Notes under the pieces: model-generated
Database searches by the model: none
The model's input: the letters and a program-made list of their open reading frames with translations, nothing else
What the model was told of the DNA's origin: nothing
Translations under genes and position numbers: made by a program
Source of the DNA: Pseudocolwellia sp049933045
Lineage (GTDB): Bacteria > Pseudomonadota > Gammaproteobacteria > Enterobacterales > Alteromonadaceae
Assembly (NCBI RefSeq): GCF_049933045.1
Contig: NZ_CP187926.1
Coordinates: forward strand, 930,001 to 994,000
Direction of reading: 5' to 3'
DNA length: 64,000 nucleotides
Shown: positions 51,229 through 60,364 of the stretch, piece by piece
Numbering within the stretch: the stretch's first letter is position 1
Layout of the letters: the number at the start of each line of letters is the position of its first letter

Positions 51229-51393
51229 TAATACCAAACAGATTAAATTCTCGCCCTTCGGGAGCTCATTAGCAAACTGATAACATCACAAAATTAAAAA
51301 AATATAGAATAACTATGTTTAATCAATTTTGCTTGTTCTAAGCTTGCTAATGTAGCTCTAAGTTGCTCAATAAATTAATCCGTTTGGTATAAT
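51229..51393. repeat. MITE-like palindromic repeat between the peroxiredoxin gene and rnt
   Basis: TAATACCAAACAGATTAAATT (left arm, from 51229, first 20 bases conserved) is complementary with a few changes to AATTAATCCGTTTGGTATAA (51373-51392). Inside, GAGCTCATTAGCAA pairs with TTGCTAATGTAGCTC, so about 165 bases form one long imperfect hairpin. The right arm recurs exactly at 12321-12340. It has no coding capacity. Confidence 0.65.
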
Positions 51394-52073
51394 TATTTCT
51401 CTTCTATCTCATCTTCAACCATAGGCCAACCGCCTAGGTGCTTCCACTTATTTACAATGTGGCAAAATAGCTCAGCTGTTTTTTCAGTATCGTATAATGC
51501 TGAATGTGCTTCACTGTTATTGAAATCTATTTTTGCAGCAATACATGCTTTAGCTAATACCGTTTGACCCAAGGCTAAACCTGAAAGAGTCGTAGTATCA
51601 AAACTTACAAAAGGATGAAATGGAGAGCGTTTCATTAAACATCTTTCAGTAGCCGCGTTAACAAAACCTAAATCGAATGACGCATTATGAGCAACCATAA
51701 CTGCACGCTGGCAACCAACAGCTTTCATTTTTTTACGTATAAGTTTGAATATAGCTTTTAATGCATCTTCTTCACTTACGGCACCACGAAGTGGATTAGT
51801 TGGATCAATGCCTGTAAATTCTAAAGCAGCTTTTTCTAAATTAGCGCCTTCGAATGGCTCAACATTAAAATGTATTGTTTTATCTAATGAGAAATTACCG
51901 TCTTTATCAAGGGCTAAAGTTGTAGCGGCTATTTCAAGTAGGGCATCAGTTTGCGAATTAAAACCTGCGGTTTCAACATCAACAACAACAGGGAAGTAAC
52001 CTCTAAAGCGTTCAGCAAAAGGTGTTTTTCCATTTTCTGACAGCGTGGCAGAAGATGAATTTAGATCAGTCAT
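51393..52073 (-). CDS. rnt: Ribonuclease T
   Basis: Starting at ATG 52073 the product has 226 residues. A frame twelve codons longer is less likely because RNase T begins near MTDL. It is a DEDD-family 3'-5' exonuclease that trims tRNA CCA ends and other stable RNAs and acts as a homodimer. Motifs are VVVDVETAGFN (Exo I), MVAHNASFDLGFVNA (Exo II) and EAHSALYDTEKTAELF (Exo III, DEDDh type). It is divergent from motY, the arrangement found in vibrios and relatives. Confidence 0.95.
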   Translation of the reverse strand: MTDLNSSSATLSENGKTPFAERFRGYFPVVVDVETAGFNSQTDALLEIAATTLALDKDGNFSLDKTIHFNVEPFEGANLEKAALEFTGIDPTNPLRGAVSEEDALKAIFKLIRKKMKAVGCQRAVMVAHNASFDLGFVNAATERCLMKRSPFHPFVSFDTTTLSGLALGQTVLAKACIAAKIDFNNSEAHSALYDTEKTAELFCHIVNKWKHLGGWPMVEDEIEEK

Positions 52074-52248
52074 ACAAGAATGTCTTTTTATTTTGATAAT
52101 TATTAACAATTATCTCAGAAAATAGCTAAAATAAGTACGAGGATTTAGTGTTTTTTACTTTTATAAATATTAAAGGGTAATTGATGCTAAAGTTATTAAA
52201 TAAATTGTCGATAAAGTTACTGTCATTTAAAACAAAATATAATTGATT

Positions 52249-53115
52249 ATGAAAAAATACTTTCTTCCAGTTGTTTTATTAGTATCTGTTTGCAATGCAA
52301 ATGCAGGTATGAGGCAGTATGCGGCAAATTTAGATAACTCCATGTGGCAATTATCTAATGAATCTCGTTTAGAGTGCACACTCTCTCACAACATACCTAA
52401 TTACGGCGAAGCCAAGTTTTACAGTAAGGCAGACCGTAAATCTAATTTAGAGTTTGAATTAGACATGATGCGTTTGCCTGATAACTATTCCTTAGCCGAA
52501 GTACGCTCCGTTGCTCCTAAATGGCGACCAGGTGTTGCAGGTTATACGTTAGCAAATATGAAATTGCACAAGCAATTCGCGCCTAGCTTACCTAAAAAGG
52601 TTGCTTGGACTATGCTTAACGAATTAGATCAAGGCATGAGTCCGACGTTTTACTACAACGATTGGTATCGTAGCAGTGAAAAAATCTCTGTAGGTTTATC
52701 AACCGCTAAATTTAAACGCGCCTATCAAGAGTTTGTAAGTTGTGTGGGTAACCTACTTGATTACAATTTTGATGATATTTCTTATACCGTGTTAAATTAT
52801 CAATTTGGTACCGACGACTTAACTAAGTCTTCTAAACGCAAGTTAGCGATGATTGCTGAATACTTAAGTTTAGACACTGAATTAGAACTCGTATTGATTG
52901 ATGGATACACAGATAGCTACGGCCCAAGAAACGCGAACTATAAAATGTCGCAACGACGCGCTAATAACATCAGAGAACAATTTGTTAAAACGGGTATTGA
53001 TCCAAGCCGCATTGAAGCCAATGGTTATGGCGAAAAACGCCACATTGCCTCAAACGATACAATAATAGGTCGTGAAAAAAATAGACGTGTTGTTATCCGA
53101 ATGGATAAACCGTAA
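52249..53115 (+). CDS. motY: Sodium-driven flagellar motor protein MotY
   Basis: From ATG 52249 the product has 288 residues. A signal peptide (KKYFLPVVLLVSVCNANA) precedes a MotY-specific N-terminal domain (GMRQYAANLDNSMWQLSNE, a hallmark opening) and a C-terminal OmpA-like peptidoglycan-binding domain (IDGYTDSYGPRNANYKMSQRR, EANGYGEKRHIA). MotY forms the periplasmic T ring with MotX and holds PomAB stators around sodium-driven motors. No other motility gene is in the window. Confidence 0.93.
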   Translation: MKKYFLPVVLLVSVCNANAGMRQYAANLDNSMWQLSNESRLECTLSHNIPNYGEAKFYSKADRKSNLEFELDMMRLPDNYSLAEVRSVAPKWRPGVAGYTLANMKLHKQFAPSLPKKVAWTMLNELDQGMSPTFYYNDWYRSSEKISVGLSTAKFKRAYQEFVSCVGNLLDYNFDDISYTVLNYQFGTDDLTKSSKRKLAMIAEYLSLDTELELVLIDGYTDSYGPRNANYKMSQRRANNIREQFVKTGIDPSRIEANGYGEKRHIASNDTIIGREKNRRVVIRMDKP

Positions 53116-53152
53116 GTATATATATTTTATAAATGAAGTAATTCAGTTGAAT

Positions 53153-53190
53153 AGGCCTCTAGGTTATCTTAATCTAGAGGCTTATTTTTT
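53153..53190 (+). terminator. Terminator after motY, ending at the next gene's start
   Basis: AGGCCTCTAG and CTAGAGGCTT pair (nine of ten) around GTTATCTTAAT and are followed by ATTTTTT. The run ends at the first candidate start of the aminopeptidase gene, leaving little room for a promoter. Confidence 0.75.
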
Positions 53191-53205
53191 ATGGACGTTT
53201 ATATA

Positions 53206-55053
53206 ATGAAGCTATTATTAAAAATCTCAGCCTTAGTGCTAGTCAGTTTATCTTATTTTGCTAATGCAGAACTTAAAGATGCCTACACCTATTCGAATTA
53301 CGATCAAGTTACTACCACACACATTTATCTAGACTTAGATGTCGACTTTCAAGAAAAATCATTAAGTGGTTTTGCTGAATTGTCATTAAAATGGTTAGTG
53401 AATGATGTACAGCCTATCTATTTAGATACACGAGACTTAGTGATCAAGCGTGTTATGGCACAAAACACAGCGGGTAATTGGGTGAGTGTTCAACACAAGC
53501 TTGCTAAACGTGATGATGTATTAGGTGCCAAGTTAACTATTGCACCTAAATTTAAAGCATCAAAAGTTCGTGTTTATTATCATTCAACAGAAAAAGCTTC
53601 AGGCTTACAGTGGTTGTCGCCAGAGCAAACTGCAGGCAAGAAACACCCATTCTTATTTAGCCAAAACCAAGCGATTCATGCACGTTCATGGATACCAATT
53701 CAAGATACACCTACCGTTCGTACGACTTATGACGCTCGCATAACAACAGATAAAGATTTAATTGCTGTAATGAGTGCTTTTAATGAACCTAATACTGAGC
53801 GTGATGGCGATTACTTCTTTTCTATGCCTCAAGCTGTGCCTTCATACTTAATTGCGATAGGCGTAGGCGATTTAGAATTTAAAGCCATGAGTGAGCAAAC
53901 AGGTATTTATGCAGAAGCGTCTATTTTAGATGCCGCTGTTGCCGAGTTTGATGATACTCAAACGATGATTGATGAATCTGAAAAACTATTTGGACCATAC
54001 CGTTGGGGCAGATACGATTTACTTATTTTACCGCCAAGCTTCCCATTTGGTGGCATGGAAAACCCACGTTTATCTTTTATTACACCAACCGTTATTGCAG
54101 GCGATAAAAGCTTAGTAAACCTTATTGCTCATGAGTTAGCACATTCTTGGTCAGGTAACTTAGTGACGAACAAAAGCTGGAGAGACTTATGGCTAAACGA
54201 AGGTTTTACAAGCTATGTAGAAAACAGAATTATGGAAGCCGTATTTGGTACTGACCGCGCGGTTATGGAACAAGCATTAGGTGCACAAGACCTTAATGCT
54301 GAGATAAAAGAATTAGCGCCAGGTGATACTCAACTTTATATCGATTTGAAAGGCCGTGATCCTGATGATGCTTTTTCAGGTGTTCCTTATGTAAAAGGGC
54401 AGTTGTTCTTAATGTATTTAGAAGAGAAGTTCGGTCGTGATAAGTTTGACGTATTTATTCTTGATTACTTTAATCACCATGCTTTTAAAAGTTTAGGTAC
54501 TGAAGATTTTATTGTTTATTTAAAAGCTAACTTAACTCATAAATATCTAAATGTCGTATCAGACAAAATGCTTAAAGAATGGATCTACGGACAAGGCTTG
54601 CCTAGCGTAACACCTAAACCAACGTCTAATGCCTTTAATGTTATTGACGAGTTAACTCAACAATTAGTGACTAAAGCTATTACTGTTGAACAAATTAATA
54701 CAAAAGCTTGGACATTGCATGAATGGTTACATTTCATCAATAACTTACCGTTAGATGTAAATGAATCATTTATGAGTGATTTAGATAAGCGCTTTAATTT
54801 AACAGTAAGTACGAATGCTGAAATTGCACATGCTTGGTATTTATTATCAATCAAAGCAGGTTATATGCATGTGTACCCACAAATGGCGACGTATTTAAAA
54901 TCTATCGGTAGACGTAAGTTGATTGTGCCATTGTACAAAGAGCTAGTGACTACTGAAGCAGGTAAATCATGGGCTTTAGAAGTTTATAAACAAGCACGAC
55001 CTGGTTATCACGGATTAGCGCAAGGCACTATTGATGGCGTATTTAATCTTTAG
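53206..55053 (+). CDS. Secreted M1-family aminopeptidase (LTA4 hydrolase-like)
   Basis: Starting at ATG 53206 (an ATG five codons earlier is also possible) the product has 615 residues. Residues 1-20 (MKLLLKISALVLVSLSYFANA) are a signal peptide, so it works in the periplasm or outside the cell. The zinc site is HELAH at 309-313 with Glu332 (LNEGFTSYVE), and the substrate-binding motif is FGGMENPRLSF. This GGMEN and the 620-residue length match the leukotriene-A4-hydrolase-like branch of M1 peptidases, which remove N-terminal residues from peptides. It probably feeds on peptides taken from the environment. No ribosome binding site is obvious. Confidence 0.93.
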   Translation: MKLLLKISALVLVSLSYFANAELKDAYTYSNYDQVTTTHIYLDLDVDFQEKSLSGFAELSLKWLVNDVQPIYLDTRDLVIKRVMAQNTAGNWVSVQHKLAKRDDVLGAKLTIAPKFKASKVRVYYHSTEKASGLQWLSPEQTAGKKHPFLFSQNQAIHARSWIPIQDTPTVRTTYDARITTDKDLIAVMSAFNEPNTERDGDYFFSMPQAVPSYLIAIGVGDLEFKAMSEQTGIYAEASILDAAVAEFDDTQTMIDESEKLFGPYRWGRYDLLILPPSFPFGGMENPRLSFITPTVIAGDKSLVNLIAHELAHSWSGNLVTNKSWRDLWLNEGFTSYVENRIMEAVFGTDRAVMEQALGAQDLNAEIKELAPGDTQLYIDLKGRDPDDAFSGVPYVKGQLFLMYLEEKFGRDKFDVFILDYFNHHAFKSLGTEDFIVYLKANLTHKYLNVVSDKMLKEWIYGQGLPSVTPKPTSNAFNVIDELTQQLVTKAITVEQINTKAWTLHEWLHFINNLPLDVNESFMSDLDKRFNLTVSTNAEIAHAWYLLSIKAGYMHVYPQMATYLKSIGRRKLIVPLYKELVTTEAGKSWALEVYKQARPGYHGLAQGTIDGVFNL

Positions 55054-55122
55054 TTACTGCTGTTTAAATAAGGTTAAGAGTCGAATGATTCATTTGATTT
55101 GAAATATTTTACTTAACTGATT

Positions 55123-55148
55123 AAAAAAGGAGCCTAGGCTCCTTTTTG
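55123..55148. terminator. Terminator of the aminopeptidase gene
   Basis: AAAAAAGGAGCC and GGCTCCTTTTT form a perfect stem around TA. It can work in both directions. Confidence 0.82.
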
Positions 55149-55235
55149 TTTGTCTAACTTTTGATTTTTATAAGCTTGGCTAATTAATGATTAAAGACAT
55201 TAGCCTAAGTGAATACGGCTGACCCAAAGTTAACT

Positions 55236-55601
55236 CTATAAAACTTTAGTTACCATAACATCAACTTGTCTTTGATTATTTCGCTCAGAAACAATCACGG
55301 TAATGTTGTGGTTATTGTTTATAAAAGAATTCTCTAAGTGACCACGTTTTCTGTTTGATGAAATTGCTTTGCCATATTTTTCTTCATAAAAAGCAAGAAT
55401 GCTATTTTCACTTCTTTTGGTGAAATAGTTAACTACAGCTGGTAGTTCATCATCAAGTTTAGCGAAAACTTTAGCATCGCTCATGACTTCAATGGTTAGT
55501 TTATCTGTTTCAGCTGCATATAGTTTTGTGCTTACCAATGCTGTGAAAATTGTAGAGCAGAGCATTGAAAATAGTAGCGCTTTATGTGTTTTTTTAGCCA
55601 C
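55236..55601 (-). CDS. Small secreted protein of unknown function
   Basis: 121 residues. A signal peptide (residues 1-29, cleavage near LYAAET) precedes a mixed alpha/beta mature part (LTIEVMSDAKVFAKLDDEL, SILAFYEEKYGKAISSNRKR, ITVIVSERNNQRQVDVMV). A basic patch (SNRKRGH) may bind an acidic partner. Not recognised. It stands alone between the aminopeptidase and cysZ and has AGGGAAATACC before the ATG. Confidence 0.7.
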   Translation of the reverse strand: MAKKTHKALLFSMLCSTIFTALVSTKLYAAETDKLTIEVMSDAKVFAKLDDELPAVVNYFTKRSENSILAFYEEKYGKAISSNRKRGHLENSFINNNHNITVIVSERNNQRQVDVMVTKVL

Positions 55602-55735
55602 GGTATTTCCCTATTAGAGTAAAAATATGAGTATAACTAGTTTATATCATGTTTAGTTTTTTTGATTGAGTGCGGATCTTTTAATTAAAGCCAACAAATG
55701 GTTAGCTTTAATTAAACATCTCGTTATTTGATTAC

Positions 55736-56485
55736 TTAGCGAATAAACGACTTTCTGTAGTGATCAACCCACAAGTTTGTTGCACCACAAATAGCGACAG
55801 GCATAACAATCAAATTCACAATAGGTAACATAGAAAAAATAGCTACGGTAAACCCAAAACCATAACTTAATCCTTGTTTTTCCTTTAGCGCGTTCTTCAT
55901 ATCAGTGAAGGATATTTTATGATTGTCAAAAGGAAAATCTTTATATTGAATTGCCATCATCCAAGCAACAAAGATAAACCATATAACTTGTCCTATAACA
56001 GGCAAGATAAACATAATTAAAAAGAAGCCTAATGCTCTAGGTACGTAATAACAAAGCTTAGTCCACTCTCTACCTACCGTACGTGGAATATCTTTAATAA
56101 TGTCGCTAAAGCCACCGTCAGGGCTTGGTTCACCTGTTAGCATAGCTTCTACTTTTTCAGAGAGTAAACCATTAAATGGTGCTGCGAGCCAGTTGGCTGC
56201 GGTACTAAATATAAATGAAAATAACACCACAACAGCAATTAACACTAAAGGCCATAAAACCGTGCTTAGCCAATCTAACCAGCTCGGTAGCCATTGCGTA
56301 AAACTTGTCATGTAGTGATCTAACTGCATATACAGGTAGTAAAAAGCCACACTAAATAAAACTAAGTTAATAAATAAAGGAATAAAAACAAAGCGTTTAA
56401 TGCCTTTTTTCTGGATAAGTTCAAAACCTTTAAAAAAGTAGCCTGCGCCACTAATGTTTTGTGTTTGAGAAGTATTGTTTGTCAT
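55736..56485 (-). CDS. cysZ: Sulfate transporter CysZ
   Basis: 249 residues, the size of CysZ. Long membrane helices (IPLFINLVLFSVAFYYLYM, VLWPLVLIAVVVLFSFIFST, FGFTVAIFSMLPIVNLIVMP) and the conserved AAPFNGLLSEKVEAML and FPVIGQ-like region (ILPVIGQVIWF) identify the EI24/CysZ family. CysZ carries sulfate into the cytoplasm for cysteine synthesis. The position next to smc-zipA-ligA, read divergently, matches many Gammaproteobacteria. Confidence 0.93.
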   Translation of the reverse strand: MTNNTSQTQNISGAGYFFKGFELIQKKGIKRFVFIPLFINLVLFSVAFYYLYMQLDHYMTSFTQWLPSWLDWLSTVLWPLVLIAVVVLFSFIFSTAANWLAAPFNGLLSEKVEAMLTGEPSPDGGFSDIIKDIPRTVGREWTKLCYYVPRALGFFLIMFILPVIGQVIWFIFVAWMMAIQYKDFPFDNHKISFTDMKNALKEKQGLSYGFGFTVAIFSMLPIVNLIVMPVAICGATNLWVDHYRKSFIR

Positions 56486-56828
56486 CTTCTAAATGTTTAC
56501 CTAACTGTTTGATATTACTGAGTCGATTATATACTTAAAGGGCTTCATTATGCGAGTTCGAGCTTAGGCGAAAACCATTAAATATTTTATTTTTTCTAAA
56601 CGTTTCATTACACCATAATCGCATTGAATTGTTACAAATCAGAGCAACATCTGGTAAGGTTAGCCTTTATAGTATGGCGTTATTATTAATACGAACATAG
56701 ATTAACCAAGTGTTTGTTTATCTTATTATTAATGAATAGAAATAAGCCAACAATTACACACAAATCAACCCGCTATTTTGAATTACTTAGGTGACATTTA
56801 CATATGATTAAAAGGAGTTGTTTATAAT
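56486..56828. other. Divergent intergenic region between cysZ and smc
   Basis: 343 bases with no gene. It must hold both promoters. An AAAAGGAG ribosome binding site stands 9-16 bases before the smc start. No clear operator is seen. Confidence 0.5.
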
Positions 56829-59800
56829 ATGCGATTAAAGCATATAAAACTGGCTGGCTTTAAATCTTTTGTTGATCCAACTAAAGTGCCATTTGAACAG
56901 CAAATGACGGCAATCGTTGGTCCTAATGGTTGTGGTAAATCTAATATTATTGATGCCGTACGTTGGGTTTTAGGTGAAAGTTCAGCTAAAAACTTACGTG
57001 GCGATGCTATGACTGACGTTATATTTAATGGCGCAGCAAGTCGTAAACCTATCGGTCAAGCAAGCGTAGAGTTAGTATTTGATAACATAGATGGTCGTAT
57101 TCAAGGCAATATGGCAGATCGCAGTCAAATATCTATTCGTCGTTTAGTTAATAGAGAAAGTACCAATACCTATTTTTTGAATGGTACTAAATGTCGTCGA
57201 AGAGATATAACCGATATATTTTTAGGCACAGGTTTAGGTCCGCGTAGCTATGCGATTATTGAACAAGGCACCATCTCCCGTTTAATTGAATCTAAACCTC
57301 ATGAATTGCGTGTGTTTATCGAAGAAGCTGCTGGTATTTCAAAATACAAAGAGCGCCGTAAAGACACTGAAAACAGAATTCGTCATACCCGCGAAAACTT
57401 ATCACGCCTTAACGATATTCGTTCAGAACTCAGCTTACAAATAGATAAACTTCATAAACAATCAGAAGCCGCTAAACGTTTTAGAACCTTAAAATCTCAA
57501 GAACGTAAATACAAAGCCGAAATGTCTGTTTTACGTTGGCAAGGTTTTGATCTGCAAAGTAAGCAGCAAGAAGAACTTTATAACGTAGCAAAAGCTGAAA
57601 TAGCAGCAATAGCTAAACTTCAAGATGAGCAGAACATTGCCTTGTTTCAAGCAAAGCAAAAAGTAGAGTTAGATACTGAAAGTATCACGGGGCTAAATAA
57701 CCGTAAGTTACAACTCACTAATCACATTGCTCGTACCGAACAAAACATTAAACATTTAAAGCAGCAGAGTAGCAGTATTAATCAAAATAATGATATTACT
57801 CAGCAACAGCTATTAAATGCGCAAGCTTTATTAAAAACAGAACAAGAAAAACGTACCCAATTAGATAAAAACTTATCGGTTATTTTACCTAAGTTAAGTG
57901 ATGTAGAAAAAGATCTAGTTGCACATAAAAACACACTAGAAAAATTATCTACTTCGCAAAATGAAGCACAAGCACTATGGAACACTTCTTTCCAAACAAT
58001 GACTGAATTTAAAGAGAAAAGTGCAGCATTTGTTAATAAGATTGAATTAGAACAACAAAAACAATCGCAAGCTCTAACACAAATTGATGCGTTAAATGCT
58101 CAGCTAACTTTGATAGATGAACAGCATCAGCAAAAAATCTTATCTAATAACGTTATAAATATTGAAGCCAGTAGCCGTATTGAAAAGTCATTAAACTTAA
58201 AGGTGAATGAGCACGTTAAGTCAACTGAGAAAATTCAAACGACTCAGCATACTATTAATGAAAGTAAACAGACATTAGCGAGTGATAAAGCCTCGTTAAT
58301 TGCTTTAAACAACAATATGCTTAATATTGAAGAGCAACTAACGAATAAAGAAAGTTGGCAGTTACAACAACATCAAGCTCTCGAACATCTAGGCAAGACA
58401 AGCGTTACACCTAATAATGACATTAGAACCATAGTCGAAGAGTTAAAAGTTGAAGCAGGCTGGGAACGAGCGGTTGAGAGTTTATTACTAAGCTGGACTC
58501 AAGCTGAAATAGTCGATTCTGTGGTTGATTCAATCACTGTGCTTAAAGATCTTAATACCGCATTATTCATTGAATCAGGTGCTAAAAGTTCAACGGATAA
58601 GGTTACAACAGCGGTTAAACAGGGAAGTATTGCTGAAAAAATTAAAAACTTACCTATCGCATTTTCTTTTCTAAATAGAATTTATTTCGCTGCTAATATT
58701 GAACAAGCGCAAAGCTTATTACCTAAGCTTAACAACGATGAATCTATTATTTGTGCAGATACAACTTGGTTAGGTCATGGCTTTGTGCGTAAAGGCACGG
58801 TTGAATCAACACCTAATTATTTATTATTGCTTGAGAAAAAAGAACAGTTCACCTTATCAGTTACTCAATTGAAGCAAGCTGTTAATCATCATGAACAATC
58901 TCTAATTGAACAAGAACAACGACTTAATCAATCATTAATACAGCAAAGTCAGTTAGCTAACGAAGCTAAAGCGATAGAGTTATCTTTGCAAAATGCTAAA
59001 CAAGCAGAAGCGTTAGCTGAACAGAATCAGCAGTTTTATTTAGCGCAACAAGATAAAATAAAACATGATATTGAACAACAAAGATTACAGCTAAAAGCCT
59101 TTGATAATAATGTAAAACAGCTAGTGAGTGAACGTGATCATCTAGTTGCTCCTGCAGATATTGATTTTGATAAGTTAAAACAACAACAAGAACAACTGGC
59201 TCAAGAACTTAAAATTGCACAACAAGATGTCAATGACTTAGCTGAACAACGTCATAAAATAGCGATTAACGTTGAGCAATTCAAAAATGAAAAAGAACAA
59301 AGCCAACAAAGTATTCAAAGTGTTCAAAAAACAATAGAACGCTTACTAGAACAACAAATGTCTAATCAACATGTTATTGATAATAGCCTTGAACCATTGA
59401 AACTTGATGAAGAAAAGCTAGTACAATGGCTTAAAGAAATGTCTGAAATAGATAATGAGATAAATAAGCTACAACTCAATATTTCACAAGCTCAATTAGA
59501 CGTGAAAACTTTAGAGCTTGAACAAAAACATAACCAAGATAAAATTTTAGCATTACGAGAAAAGTCAGCTAAGTATCATCTTGATTATGAAAGCTGTAAA
59601 TTACGTGCTGAGTCATCATTAGATTTACTTAAAGAAACTCAGCAATCCTTCGATGAAATACTGAAAAACATGCCTAAAAATGCAAAAGAAGGTATTTGGC
59701 AAGCACATATTATTAGATTATCGAAAGATATAGAGCGTTTAGGGGCAATTAATTTAGCCGCGATAGATGAATATGAAACGCAATTATCACGTAAAGAATA

Positions 59801-60356
59801 CTTAGATACGCAAAATAACGATTTAATGTTAGCTATTAGTACATTAGAAGCTGCCATTGAAAAAATAGATAAAGAAAGTCGACAGAAATTTAAAAATACA
59901 TTTGAACAGGTGAATAAAGACCTGAAAAGCCTATTTCCTAAGGTGTTTGGAGGGGGAAGGGCTTATTTAGAGTTAACAGGTACTGATATGTTAGACACAG
60001 GGGTTACCATAATGGCGCAACCACCTGGTAAAAAAAACAGTACTATTCATCTATTATCTGGTGGTGAAAAAGCGCTGACCGCATTATCATTAGTCTTTGC
60101 TATTTTCAGATTGAATCCAGCACCATTTTGTATGTTGGATGAAGTTGATGCACCGTTAGATGATGCTAACGTTAGCCGATTTTGTAATTTGGTTCGTGAA
60201 ATGTCACGAACCGTTCAGTTTATTTATATAAGTCATAATAAAATAGCTATGGAGATGGCGTCTCATTTAACAGGTGTAACTATGTTTGAACCAGGTGTTT
60301 CAAAGATGGTTGCGGTTGATATTGAAGAGGCTGTTGCTATGGCAGAAATAGTGTAG
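56829..60356 (+). CDS. smc: Chromosome segregation ATPase SMC
   Basis: 1175 residues. The N-terminal head has Walker A (VGPNGCGKSNIIDAVRWVLG) and the FKSF opening typical of SMC. Two coiled coils of about 300 residues each flank a hinge near 510-660. The C-terminal head has the ABC signature LLSGGEKALTAL and Walker B FCMLDEVDAPLDDANV. SMC dimers form rings with ScpA/ScpB that organise and separate chromosomes. Having SMC rather than MukB fits this order. zipA starts eight bases after its stop, so they share a transcript. Confidence 0.97.
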   Translation: MRLKHIKLAGFKSFVDPTKVPFEQQMTAIVGPNGCGKSNIIDAVRWVLGESSAKNLRGDAMTDVIFNGAASRKPIGQASVELVFDNIDGRIQGNMADRSQISIRRLVNRESTNTYFLNGTKCRRRDITDIFLGTGLGPRSYAIIEQGTISRLIESKPHELRVFIEEAAGISKYKERRKDTENRIRHTRENLSRLNDIRSELSLQIDKLHKQSEAAKRFRTLKSQERKYKAEMSVLRWQGFDLQSKQQEELYNVAKAEIAAIAKLQDEQNIALFQAKQKVELDTESITGLNNRKLQLTNHIARTEQNIKHLKQQSSSINQNNDITQQQLLNAQALLKTEQEKRTQLDKNLSVILPKLSDVEKDLVAHKNTLEKLSTSQNEAQALWNTSFQTMTEFKEKSAAFVNKIELEQQKQSQALTQIDALNAQLTLIDEQHQQKILSNNVINIEASSRIEKSLNLKVNEHVKSTEKIQTTQHTINESKQTLASDKASLIALNNNMLNIEEQLTNKESWQLQQHQALEHLGKTSVTPNNDIRTIVEELKVEAGWERAVESLLLSWTQAEIVDSVVDSITVLKDLNTALFIESGAKSSTDKVTTAVKQGSIAEKIKNLPIAFSFLNRIYFAANIEQAQSLLPKLNNDESIICADTTWLGHGFVRKGTVESTPNYLLLLEKKEQFTLSVTQLKQAVNHHEQSLIEQEQRLNQSLIQQSQLANEAKAIELSLQNAKQAEALAEQNQQFYLAQQDKIKHDIEQQRLQLKAFDNNVKQLVSERDHLVAPADIDFDKLKQQQEQLAQELKIAQQDVNDLAEQRHKIAINVEQFKNEKEQSQQSIQSVQKTIERLLEQQMSNQHVIDNSLEPLKLDEEKLVQWLKEMSEIDNEINKLQLNISQAQLDVKTLELEQKHNQDKILALREKSAKYHLDYESCKLRAESSLDLLKETQQSFDEILKNMPKNAKEGIWQAHIIRLSKDIERLGAINLAAIDEYETQLSRKEYLDTQNNDLMLAISTLEAAIEKIDKESRQKFKNTFEQVNKDLKSLFPKVFGGGRAYLELTGTDMLDTGVTIMAQPPGKKNSTIHLLSGGEKALTALSLVFAIFRLNPAPFCMLDEVDAPLDDANVSRFCNLVREMSRTVQFIYISHNKIAMEMASHLTGVTMFEPGVSKMVAVDIEEAVAMAEIV

Positions 60357-60364
60357 GTTGAGAA

